Shown one piece after another: positions 27,919-35,791 of a stretch of 64,000 nt of DNA. The stretch's first letter is position 1, and every line of letters begins with the position of its first letter. The position numbers and the translations under genes were made by a program. The DNA lies in contig NZ_JAHUWT010000003.1 of the NCBI RefSeq assembly GCF_019218885.1, forward strand, positions 496,001-560,000. Direction: 5' to 3'. The notes under the pieces were generated by a model. The model saw only the letters and a program-made list of their open reading frames with translations, had not been told where the DNA came from and searched no databases. The DNA is from Bordetella sp. BOR01 (GTDB lineage: Bacteria; Pseudomonadota; Gammaproteobacteria; Burkholderiales; Burkholderiaceae_B).

Positions 27919-28617
27919 CTATACCGACAAATGGCGCCGCACGTCATCGCCGCCCATCTCGGTGCGCGGCCCCTGGGCCACGACCTCGCCGCGCGATAGC
28001 ACCACGAAATGGTCGGCCAGTTCATGGGCGAAATCGAAATATTGTTCGCACAGCAAAATACCGATGTCGCCGCGCTGGCGCAACAGGCGGATGACGCGGC
28101 CGATATCCTTGATGATGGACGGCTGGATACCCTCGGTGGGCTCGTCCAGGATGATCAGCCGCGGCTCGGCCACCAGCGCGCGGGCAATGGCCAGCTGCTG
28201 CTGCTGGCCACCCGACAGGTCGCCGCCACGGCGGCCCAGCATGCTTTCGAGTACCGGGAAAAGCTCGAATACCTCTTCCTTGATGCGGCGTGCCCGGGCG
28301 CCTGGAAAGCGCGCCATGCCCATGACGATGTTCTCTTCCACGGTCAGCCGGGCGAAGATGTCGCGCCCCTGCGGCACATAGGCCATGCCCAGCGCGGCCC
28401 GCCGGTGCGGTGGCAAGCGCGAGATGTCGCGCCCGTCGAAGATGACTTTGCCGCCGGCCGTGGGCAGGACACCCATCAGGCACTTCAGCAAGGTGGTCTT
28501 GCCCACGCCGTTGCGGCCCAGCAAGCCCAGGCATTCGCCCTGCCGCAACGATAGCGAGACGCCGCGCAGCGTATGGCTGCCGCCGTAGTATTGATCGATG
28601 GCCTGGATTTCCAGCAT
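27919..28617 (-). CDS. urtE: urea ABC transporter ATP-binding subunit UrtE
   Basis: A 232-residue LivF-type ATPase. Walker A GRNGVGKTT is near residues 34-42, the signature is LSGGQQQQLAIARAL, and Walker B is LIILDEPTEGIQPSI, with FDFAHELADHFVVLSRG after it. The phrase ILLCEQYFDFA is typical of UrtE. It is the last gene of urtABCDE, 1 bp after urtD, and powers urea uptake at the inner membrane. Confidence 0.95.
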   Translation of the reverse strand: MLEIQAIDQYYGGSHTLRGVSLSLRQGECLGLLGRNGVGKTTLLKCLMGVLPTAGGKVIFDGRDISRLPPHRRAALGMAYVPQGRDIFARLTVEENIVMGMARFPGARARRIKEEVFELFPVLESMLGRRGGDLSGGQQQQLAIARALVAEPRLIILDEPTEGIQPSIIKDIGRVIRLLRQRGDIGILLCEQYFDFAHELADHFVVLSRGEVVAQGPRTEMGGDDVRRHLSV

Positions 28618-28618
28618 G

Positions 28619-29470
28619 TCAGCGCCCCAGATAGACTTCGATGACCCGCGCGTCGGCCTGCACCTGCGCCATGGTCCCTTCGGCCAGTACCGAACCCTCA
28701 TGCAGCACGGTCACCTTGCCGCCGTCGGCAATGCGCGATACGAAATCCATATCGTGTTCCACCACCATCAGCGAATGGCGGCCGCGCAGCTCGTTCAACA
28801 GTTCTCCCGTACGCTCGGTCTCGGCGTCGGTCATGCCGGCCACGGGCTCGTCCAGCAACAGCAGTTGCGGTTCCTGCATCAGCAGCATGCCGATCTCGAG
28901 CCACTGCTTCTGCCCGTGCGACAGCAGGCCCGCCACCCGGTGCGCCGCATCGGCCAGGCGTATCAAGGCCAGGGTCTCGGCAATGCGGTCGGCCTGCTCG
29001 CCGGTCAGCCGCGCGAACAGCGTGGGGCGCACCCGCTTGTCGGTCTTCATGGCCAGTTCCAGGTTCTCGAACACGGTGTGCTGTTCGAACACCGTGGGCC
29101 GCTGGAACTTGCGGCCGATACCGGCGTGGGCAATCTGCGCCTCGTTCAGCGTGGCCAGGTCGATGTTCTGCCCGAAAAACGCGGTGCCTGCGGTGGGGCG
29201 CGTCTTGCCGGTGATGACATCCATCATGGTGGTCTTGCCCGCGCCATTGGGGCCGATGATGCAGCGCAGCTCGCCCACGCCTATGTCCAGCGTCAGGTCG
29301 TTCAGGGCCTTGAACCCGTCGAAACTGACCGTAATGCCGTCCAGGTACAGAATGGCGCCGTGCGTGGTGTCGACGCCCGCCGGATTGACCCGGCCGTACG
29401 AGGCCTGCCCGCTCGGTCCGCCGTTGTCGTCCGGCCCGGCGGCCGCGGGGTTGCGCGATTCAATACTCAT
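28619..29470 (-). CDS. urtD: urea ABC transporter ATP-binding subunit UrtD
   Basis: A 283-residue LivG-type ATPase. Walker A is GPNGAGKTTMMDVITGKTRP; the signature is the divergent LLSHGQKQWLEIGMLL found in UrtD; Walker B is LLLLDEPVAGMTDAE. The first 35 residues are a nonconserved extension. Its start overlaps the urtC stop by 4 bp, and urtE follows 1 bp later. Confidence 0.95.
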   Translation of the reverse strand: MSIESRNPAAAGPDDNGGPSGQASYGRVNPAGVDTTHGAILYLDGITVSFDGFKALNDLTLDIGVGELRCIIGPNGAGKTTMMDVITGKTRPTAGTAFFGQNIDLATLNEAQIAHAGIGRKFQRPTVFEQHTVFENLELAMKTDKRVRPTLFARLTGEQADRIAETLALIRLADAAHRVAGLLSHGQKQWLEIGMLLMQEPQLLLLDEPVAGMTDAETERTGELLNELRGRHSLMVVEHDMDFVSRIADGGKVTVLHEGSVLAEGTMAQVQADARVIEVYLGR

Positions 29471-30588
29471 GCGGTGTGCTCCTGGCGGCGCGCCATCCAG
29501 CGCCGCACCAGACCGACAATGCCCTGCGGCAACAACAAGGTCACCAGCACGAAGATCAGGCCCAGCGCGTACAGCCAGAATTCGGGGAACACACTGGTGA
29601 ACCAGGTCTTCAGGCCATTGACGGCACCCGCGCCGATGATGGGGCCGATCAAGGTGCCGCGCCCGCCGGTAGCCACCCAGATGACCATTTCAATGGAGTT
29701 CTCGGTAGACATCTCGCCGGGGTTGATGATGCCTACCTGCGGCACGTACAGTGCGCCCGCCACGCCGCACATCACGGCCGACAGGGTCCAGACGAACAGC
29801 TTGAAACCCAGCGGCTCGTAGCCGATGAAACGCAGCCGGCTTTCGGCATCGCGCACCGCGGTCAGCACGCGGCCCAGCTTGGACTGCGTCACCGCGCGTG
29901 CCAGCACCAGGGCACCCAACAGCACCGCCAGCGTCACCCAGTACAGCGCCGCGCGGGTACCGGGCGCCGTGATGTCGAAACCCAGGATGCGCTTGAAATC
30001 GGTAAAGCCGTTGTTGCCGCCGAAACCCGTGTCGTTGCGAAAGAACAGCAGCATGGCCGCAAACGTGAGCGCCTGCGTGATGATGGAAAAGTACACGCCC
30101 TTGATGCGCGAGCGGAAGGCAAAGTAGCCAAACAGGAAAGCCAACCCCCCGGGCACCAGCACCACCAGCAGCATGGCATACCAGAAGTGGTCGGTGAACG
30201 CCCAGTACCAGGGATACGCTTTCCAGTTCAGGAACACCATGAAGTCGGGCACATCGCTCTGGTAGACGCCATCGCGGCCGATGGCGCGCATCAGGTACAT
30301 GCCGTGCGCGTAGCCGCCCAGCGCGAAGAACAAGCCATGCCCCAGCGACAGGATGCCGGCATAGCCCCACACCAGGTCCAGCGCCAGGGCCGCCAGGGCG
30401 TAGCACATGAACTTGCCCAGCAGCGCCACCGCATACGCCGGCACATGCAGGGTGTGGCCCGGTGGAAAGACCAGGTTCAGGCAAGGCAGCAGCGCCAGCA
30501 GGGCCGTGGCGATGGCCAGGGCGGCCCAGGCGCGCGGGCTGAACAAAGGGCGGCGCATGGCGGCCGGGTTCAACGTGGCGGCGTTCAT
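29467..30588 (-). CDS. urtC: urea ABC transporter permease UrtC
   Basis: A 373-residue LivM-type permease with about ten membrane segments. GYAGILSLGHGLFFALGGYAHGMYLMR is the conserved inner-membrane motif and RIKGVYFSIITQALTFA follows. The start ATG overlaps the urtB stop (ATGA). A longer in-frame ORF upstream is only the antisense of nothing and lies inside urtB, so it was not used. Confidence 0.94.
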   Translation of the reverse strand: MNAATLNPAAMRRPLFSPRAWAALAIATALLALLPCLNLVFPPGHTLHVPAYAVALLGKFMCYALAALALDLVWGYAGILSLGHGLFFALGGYAHGMYLMRAIGRDGVYQSDVPDFMVFLNWKAYPWYWAFTDHFWYAMLLVVLVPGGLAFLFGYFAFRSRIKGVYFSIITQALTFAAMLLFFRNDTGFGGNNGFTDFKRILGFDITAPGTRAALYWVTLAVLLGALVLARAVTQSKLGRVLTAVRDAESRLRFIGYEPLGFKLFVWTLSAVMCGVAGALYVPQVGIINPGEMSTENSIEMVIWVATGGRGTLIGPIIGAGAVNGLKTWFTSVFPEFWLYALGLIFVLVTLLLPQGIVGLVRRWMARRQEHTA

Positions 30589-32213
30589 TCGGCGCTCCTG
30601 CCGCGCGGCGCGAACAGGCCCTGCGGCCGCTTCTGCACGAACAGCACGATCAGCGCCAGGATGGTGATCTTGGCCATGACGGCTCCGGAATAAGGCTCGA
30701 GGAACTTGTTGATGGCGCCCAGGCCCAGCGCGGCCACGACGGTGCCGGCCAACTGGCCCACGCCGCCCAGCACCACCACCATGAACGAATCGACGATGTA
30801 TGCCCGACCCAGGTCGGGCCCCACATTGCCCAGTTGCGACAGCGCCACGCCGGCCAGCCCGGCGATTCCCGAGCCCAACCCGAAAGCCAGCATGTCGACC
30901 CGGCCGGTCGGCACGCCCACGCAATCCGCCATGCGGCGGTTCTGGGTAATGGCCCGCACGAACAGGCCCAGGCGGGTATGGTTCAGCAGCAGCCACACGA
31001 AGGCCACCACCAGCACCGCGAACACGATGATGGCGATGCGGTTGTACGACAGCACCAGGCTGCCCATGACCGTCAAGCCGCCGCTCATCCAGGACGGATT
31101 GCTGACTTCGACGTTCTGCGCACCGAACAGCGTGCGCACCGCCTGCATCAGCATCAGGCTGATGCCCCAGGTGGCCAGCAAGGTCTCCAGCGGCCGGCCG
31201 TAAAGCCAACGGATCACCGTGCGTTCCAGCGCCATGCCCACCAGGGCCGTCGCCACGAACGCCACCGGCAGCGCGGCGATCACGTAGGCGTCCATCCATT
31301 GGGGAAACCACGACCGGAACAGGGCCTGCACGGCATAGGTGACGTACGCGCCTATCATCAGCAGTTCACCATGCGCCATGTTGATGACGCCCATCAGGCC
31401 AAAGGTGATCGCCAGGCCCAGTGCCGCCAGCAACAGCACACTGCCCAGGCTGATGCCGTAGAACAGGTTGCCCACCCATTCCACCATCGACAGGTGGCGC
31501 TCGATGCGATGCAAGGCGGTGCCGGCGGCGGCGCGCACCTCGGCATCGGGCTCGGCATGCCGGCCCTGCGCATCTTGCTGCAACAGCGCCGCCAGCATCG
31601 GCCGGAATGCCGCGTTGCCGCTGTGGCCCAAGGTTTCGGCGGCCTGGCGCCGCACTGCTGCTGCGTCGCTCTGCAATTGCAGCGTGGCCACGGCGATCTG
31701 CAGCGCGGCCCGCACTTGTGCATCGGGCTCGCCGGCCAACGCTTTTTCCAGCATGGGCAGGGCCGCCGGTTCGGTGCCGCGCTGCAGCCTCTGCGCGGCA
31801 GCCAGTCGCTGCGCGGGATCGGGCGCATGCAGCCGCGCCGTGGCCAGCGCGGCCGCGATGGCGCGACGCAGGCGGTTGTTCACCGATACCGCGCCGGCCT
31901 GCGGCGGCAAGACCCCAGCTTGGCCCGTGGCGGCGTCGACCGTACCGGCGCCCGTGTCCACCCACAGGCTGCCATCCGGTGCCGCATACAGGCGGTCGCT
32001 GCCCAGGGCCTCGAGCACCATCACCGCTTGTGGCTCGGGCGCCGCCCCCAGCCCGGCGATGGCGTCCAGCCTGGCGCCGGTATCGTCGCCCGCCAGGGGC
32101 GCCAGCAGGGCCGGGGACAGGCCGGTCGCCGCGGCGGCCGGCAGCCAAGCCGCGGCCAGCCAGGCCGACGCCAGGCCCAGCACGAGCCGTGCAAGAAACG
32201 CGCTGCGCATCAT
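30585..32213 (-). CDS. urtB: urea ABC transporter permease UrtB
   Basis: A 542-residue two-part protein. After a signal-like segment (about residues 10-30) come some 220 Ala-rich residues resembling HEAT repeats (DPAQRLAAAQRLQRGTEPAALPMLEKAL), probably periplasmic. A LivH-type permease follows, with GLMGVINMAHGELLMIGAYVTY and ENVEVSNPSWMSGG-like signatures. This fusion is normal for proteobacterial UrtB. Located 18 bp after urtA. Confidence 0.94.
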   Translation of the reverse strand: MMRSAFLARLVLGLASAWLAAAWLPAAAATGLSPALLAPLAGDDTGARLDAIAGLGAAPEPQAVMVLEALGSDRLYAAPDGSLWVDTGAGTVDAATGQAGVLPPQAGAVSVNNRLRRAIAAALATARLHAPDPAQRLAAAQRLQRGTEPAALPMLEKALAGEPDAQVRAALQIAVATLQLQSDAAAVRRQAAETLGHSGNAAFRPMLAALLQQDAQGRHAEPDAEVRAAAGTALHRIERHLSMVEWVGNLFYGISLGSVLLLAALGLAITFGLMGVINMAHGELLMIGAYVTYAVQALFRSWFPQWMDAYVIAALPVAFVATALVGMALERTVIRWLYGRPLETLLATWGISLMLMQAVRTLFGAQNVEVSNPSWMSGGLTVMGSLVLSYNRIAIIVFAVLVVAFVWLLLNHTRLGLFVRAITQNRRMADCVGVPTGRVDMLAFGLGSGIAGLAGVALSQLGNVGPDLGRAYIVDSFMVVVLGGVGQLAGTVVAALGLGAINKFLEPYSGAVMAKITILALIVLFVQKRPQGLFAPRGRSAE

Positions 32214-32231
32214 CGCCTCGTCCCCGTGGGC

Positions 32232-33482
32232 TTACAGGCCCTGCTTGCTTTCGTTGCCGGGAATGTACGGGCTCCACGGCTCGGCGCGGATCGGCCCCTT
32301 GGTCTTCCACACCACGCTGAACTGGCCGTCGGCCTGGATCTCGCCGATGTAGACCGGCTTGTGCAAGTGATGATTGGTCTGGTCCATCTGGATGGTGAAT
32401 CCATCCGGTGCCGCGTAGGTCTGGCCGCCCATGGCGCCGATGACAGGGTCCACATCGGTCGTGCCCGCCTTTTCGACGGCTTGCTTCCACATGTGAATCC
32501 CGACGTAGGTGGCTTCCATCGGGTCGTTGGTGACCGCGGTGGCGGCATTCGGCAGGTTGTGTGCCTTGGCGTAGGCCTTCCATTTCTCGATGAACGCGGC
32601 GTTGACCGGATTCTTGATCGACTGGAAGTAGTTCCAGGCGGCCAGGTGCCCCACCAGCGGCTTGGTATCGACGCCGCGCAGTTCTTCTTCGCCCACCGAG
32701 AAGGCCACCACCGGCACGTCGGTGGCTTTCAGGCCAGCGTTGCCCAGTTCCTTGTAGAACGGCACGTTGGAATCGCCATTGATCGTCGAGACCACGGCGG
32801 TGCGCCCGCCGGTGGCAAAGCGCTTGATGTTGGCGACAATGGTCTGGTAGTCGGAGTGCCCGAACGGCGTGTAGACCTCTTGGATGTCTTCATCCTTCAC
32901 GCCTTTCGAATGCAGGAAGGCACGCAGGATCTTGTTGGTGGTGCGCGGGTACACGTAGTCGGTGCCCAGCAGCACGAAACGCTTGGCGCCGCCGCCGTCT
33001 TCGCTCATCAGGTATTCCACCGCGGGAATGGCCTGCTGGTTGGGCGCCGCGCCCGTATAGAAGACATTCTTCTCCAGCTCTTCGCCTTCGTACTGCACCG
33101 GATAGAACAACAGGCCATTCAGCTCTTTGAATACCGGCAGCACCGACTTGCGCGATACCGAAGTCCAGCATCCGAACACCGCCGCCACCTTGTCCTGCGC
33201 GAGCAGTTGGCGGGCTTTCTCGGCAAACAACGGCCAGTTCGATGCCGGGTCCACCACCACGGGTTCCAGCTTCTTGCCCAAGACGCCCCCTTGCGCGTTG
33301 ATCTCTTCGATCGCCATCAAGGCCACGTCCTTGAGCGAGGTTTCGGAAATTGCCATGGTGCCCGACAGCGAATGCAGGATGCCCACCTTGATGGTGTCGG
33401 CCGCCAGCACCCCGGGTGCCCAGCCTGCCAGCGCCATCAGGCTGGCGGCGGTCAACTGCTTCAGTACGAGTCTGCGCTTCAT
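32232..33482 (-). CDS. urtA: urea ABC transporter substrate-binding protein UrtA
   Basis: A 416-residue periplasmic protein, first gene of urtABCDE. The signal peptide ends GVLAAD (about residue 28). The mature part opens with IKVGILHSLSGTMAISETSLKD and carries VFGCWTSVSRKSVLPV, typical of urea/amide-binding FmdD/UrtA proteins. The ATG at 33482 follows AAGGATCC; an ORF start at 33539 lies in the promoter region. A sigma-54 promoter sits about 110 bp upstream. Confidence 0.95.
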   Translation of the reverse strand: MKRRLVLKQLTAASLMALAGWAPGVLAADTIKVGILHSLSGTMAISETSLKDVALMAIEEINAQGGVLGKKLEPVVVDPASNWPLFAEKARQLLAQDKVAAVFGCWTSVSRKSVLPVFKELNGLLFYPVQYEGEELEKNVFYTGAAPNQQAIPAVEYLMSEDGGGAKRFVLLGTDYVYPRTTNKILRAFLHSKGVKDEDIQEVYTPFGHSDYQTIVANIKRFATGGRTAVVSTINGDSNVPFYKELGNAGLKATDVPVVAFSVGEEELRGVDTKPLVGHLAAWNYFQSIKNPVNAAFIEKWKAYAKAHNLPNAATAVTNDPMEATYVGIHMWKQAVEKAGTTDVDPVIGAMGGQTYAAPDGFTIQMDQTNHHLHKPVYIGEIQADGQFSVVWKTKGPIRAEPWSPYIPGNESKQGL

Positions 33483-33594
33483 CGCTTGGATCCTTTTTCT
33501 TGAATGGGCCGGCAGCGCCGGCGTGATCAGCCTGTGCATCGAAAGAAAGCCGCCCGCATCGCGAACGCCACGGCAACGCGTGCATCAGGGTCAA

Positions 33595-33611
33595 AGCAAT
33601 TCCTATGCCAA
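33595..33611 (-). promoter_or_regulatory. sigma-54 promoter of urtABCDE
   Basis: Read on the minus strand, TTGGCATAGGAATTGCT matches the -24/-12 consensus (GG and GC separated by exactly 10 bp). It lies about 113 bp before the urtA start and points at it. Same core as the promoter at 33,883. A match by eye, not scored. Confidence 0.75.
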
Positions 33612-33734
33612 CTCGATGCCACTCACCGGCCGACAGCGCGCAAGGCGCCATGGGGCGCGGCTTGCGCGGCAGGCCGGGGGGTGCAGCCAGCGGGCCGGCG
33701 CCGCATGCCGACGCGCTGTCGATGTTGGTGCACA

Positions 33735-33751
33735 TGCACGGCATCGGTGCG
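33735..33751 (+). promoter_or_regulatory. NtrC-like enhancer site 1
   Basis: TGCACGGCATCGGTGCG matches the NtrC consensus TGCACY-N5-GGTGCA at nearly all fixed positions. It lies between the two divergent sigma-54 promoters, roughly 130-150 bp from each, a normal enhancer distance. Confidence 0.65.
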
Positions 33752-33755
33752 CTCA

Positions 33756-33772
33756 TGCGCGAAGCCGGTGCG
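33756..33772 (+). promoter_or_regulatory. NtrC-like enhancer site 2
   Basis: TGCGCGAAGCCGGTGCG is a weaker copy of site 1. It starts 21 bp after it, two helical turns, so both dimers would face the same side of the DNA. Confidence 0.55.
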
Positions 33773-33882
33773 CCCGCATGATCCAAAAGCCGGCACGCAA
33801 TGCACTCAGCAGCCCGCCCGATAGTCGTTCCATCGGCTGCAAACCCGCATGGCTGCTGGTTTTTCAAAGACCGCCAGGCGAG

Positions 33883-33899
33883 TTGGCATGTCGATTGCT
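33883..33899 (+). promoter_or_regulatory. sigma-54 promoter of atzF-urea carboxylase
   Basis: TTGGCATGTCGATTGCT matches the -24/-12 consensus with the required 10 bp between GG and GC. Transcription would begin near 33,910, about 28 bp before the atzF ATG. Confidence 0.75.
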
Positions 33900-33911
33900 T
33901 TGACTGGATGA

Positions 33912-33923
33912 CTTGTATACAAG
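33912..33923. promoter_or_regulatory. 12-bp palindrome at the atzF start region, likely GntR operator
   Basis: CTTGTATACAAG is a perfect dyad of the type bound by FCD-family GntR regulators. It overlaps the predicted transcription start, so binding would block the atzF promoter. The GntR gene at 39,428 ends the same operon. Confidence 0.6.
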
Positions 33924-33937
33924 CGAGGATTCCAGGC

Positions 33938-35791
33938 ATGAAGGCCCACGACGTCATTAATCAATCGCAAGGCTGGACCCTGGCCGAGTGGCAGGCGGCC
34001 TATCGCCAGCACGGCGCACAACCCGCCGACCTGCTGGGCCGGCTGGTCGACAGCCTGGACCCGGCCGACCCCGCCTGGATCTGCCGCGCCGATGCCACCC
34101 GGCTGCAGGCGCAACTGGCCGACCTCGCGCAGTTACGGTCGCAGGCAGGCGCAGACCTGACGCGCCTGCCGCTGTACGGCGTGCCCTTCGCCATCAAAGA
34201 CAATATCGATGCCGCAGGCTGGCCCACCACGGCCGCCTGCCCGGCGTTTTCGTACGTGGCGCAGCAAGACGCCGAGGTCGTGCGGCGCTTGCGCGCCGCC
34301 GGCGCCGTCCTGATCGGCAAGACCAACCTGGACCAGTTCGCCACCGGCCTGGTGGGCACGCGGTCGCCGCATGGCGCCGTGCCCAACACCTTCGATCCCG
34401 CCTACATCAGCGGCGGCTCGAGCTCGGGTTCGGCCAGCGTCGTGGCACGCGGCCTGGCGGTATTCGCGCTGGGCACGGATACGGCGGGCTCGGGCCGCGT
34501 GCCCGCGGGCCTGAACAACATCGTCGGGCTCAAGCCCACCAAGGGCTGGCTGAGCACGCGCGGCGTGGTGCCGGCCTGCCGCACGCAGGATTGCGTGTCG
34601 ATCTTCGCGCTGACCGTGGATGATGCGGACAGCGTGGCCACGGTGGCCGGCGGCTACGACACGCAAGACCCGTACTCGCGGCCCATGCCGGCCATGCCCG
34701 CCCATCTTGCGCGCCAGCCGCGGCTGGCCATTCCGGCGCAGCCCGAGTTCTTCGGCGATGCGCAGGCCCAGGCGGCCTACGATGCATCGCTGCGGGCGCT
34801 GCGCGAACTCGGCGCCACGCTGGAGCCCATCGATTTCACGGCCTTTCGAGAACTGGCCGACCTGCTGTACCAGGGCCCGTGGGTGGCCGAGCGCTACGCT
34901 GCCGTGCGTGCCCTGCACGAACGCGATCCCGATGCACTGGACCCTGTCGTGCGCGGCATCGTCGAGCAGGCGGCGCGCTACAGCGCGGTGGACACCTTCG
35001 AGGCCGAATACCGTCGCGCCGAACTGGCCCGCATCATCCAGCAAACCCTGCAGGGGTTCGATGCGATGGTGGTGCCGACATCGCCGTCCATCTACACCAT
35101 TGCCCAATTGCGGGCCGACCCGCTGGCGCTGAATACCCGGTTGGGCACCTATACCAACTTCGCCAACCTGGCCGACCTGTCGGCGCTGGCCCTGCCGGGC
35201 GGCCTGCGCGCCGATGGCCTGCCGTGCGGCATCACGCTGATCGGACTGGCCTGGCAAGACCGCGCGCTGGCCGAATTCGGGCGCCGCTGGGAAGCCGCGC
35301 AGACCACGAAGCTGGGCGCGACCGCGCGGGCCAGGCCCGCCGGCGGCACGCCATCCGCCCCGGCCGGCAACGGCCAGACGGTGCTGGTGGCCGTCGTGGG
35401 CGCCCATCTGCGCGGCATGCCGCTGAACCATCAACTGAGCTCGCGCGGCGCCCGCTTCATTGAAGCCACCCACAGCGCCACGGCCTATCGCCTGTATGCG
35501 CTGGCCAACAGCACACCGCCCAAGCCCGGCATGGTGCGCGTGGCCGACGGCGCTGCGATCGCGCTTGAGCTGTGGGAACTTTCATCCGCGGCATTCGGCG
35601 AGTTCGTGGCCGAGATCCCGGCCCCGCTGGGCATCGGAACCCTGGAACTGGCCGACGGCCGCCGCGTGAAAGGCTTCATCTGCGAACCCTGCGGCATCGC
35701 CGGTGCGCGCGACATCACCGAGTTCGGCGGCTGGCGCGCCTATCTGCGCCACCTGCAAGGCACCGAAGCCCACCAAGGGGAAAAACCATAA
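33938..35791 (+). CDS. atzF: allophanate hydrolase
   Basis: A 617-residue enzyme that hydrolyses allophanate to ammonia and CO2, the second step of ATP-dependent urea breakdown. The N-terminal amidase-signature domain has Lys87 in FAIKDNIDAAG, the cis-Ser in SGGSSSGSAS (about residue 161) and nucleophile Ser185 in GTDTAGSGRVPA, 24 apart as usual. The C-terminal domain (about 480-600; RGMPLNHQLSSRGARF...KGFICEP) is the allophanate hydrolase C domain. GAGG 9 nt upstream supports the ATG. Its stop overlaps the next start by 1 bp. Confidence 0.95.
   Translation: MKAHDVINQSQGWTLAEWQAAYRQHGAQPADLLGRLVDSLDPADPAWICRADATRLQAQLADLAQLRSQAGADLTRLPLYGVPFAIKDNIDAAGWPTTAACPAFSYVAQQDAEVVRRLRAAGAVLIGKTNLDQFATGLVGTRSPHGAVPNTFDPAYISGGSSSGSASVVARGLAVFALGTDTAGSGRVPAGLNNIVGLKPTKGWLSTRGVVPACRTQDCVSIFALTVDDADSVATVAGGYDTQDPYSRPMPAMPAHLARQPRLAIPAQPEFFGDAQAQAAYDASLRALRELGATLEPIDFTAFRELADLLYQGPWVAERYAAVRALHERDPDALDPVVRGIVEQAARYSAVDTFEAEYRRAELARIIQQTLQGFDAMVVPTSPSIYTIAQLRADPLALNTRLGTYTNFANLADLSALALPGGLRADGLPCGITLIGLAWQDRALAEFGRRWEAAQTTKLGATARARPAGGTPSAPAGNGQTVLVAVVGAHLRGMPLNHQLSSRGARFIEATHSATAYRLYALANSTPPKPGMVRVADGAAIALELWELSSAAFGEFVAEIPAPLGIGTLELADGRRVKGFICEPCGIAGARDITEFGGWRAYLRHLQGTEAHQGEKP

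Noticed and set aside
29467-31311. Single 614-residue urtC
   Set aside because: The extra N-terminal half is an out-of-frame reading of urtB; homology and the ATGA junction place the start at 30588.
30834-33503. 889-codon plus-strand open frame across urtB and urtA
   Set aside because: Antisense shadow of two recognised genes.
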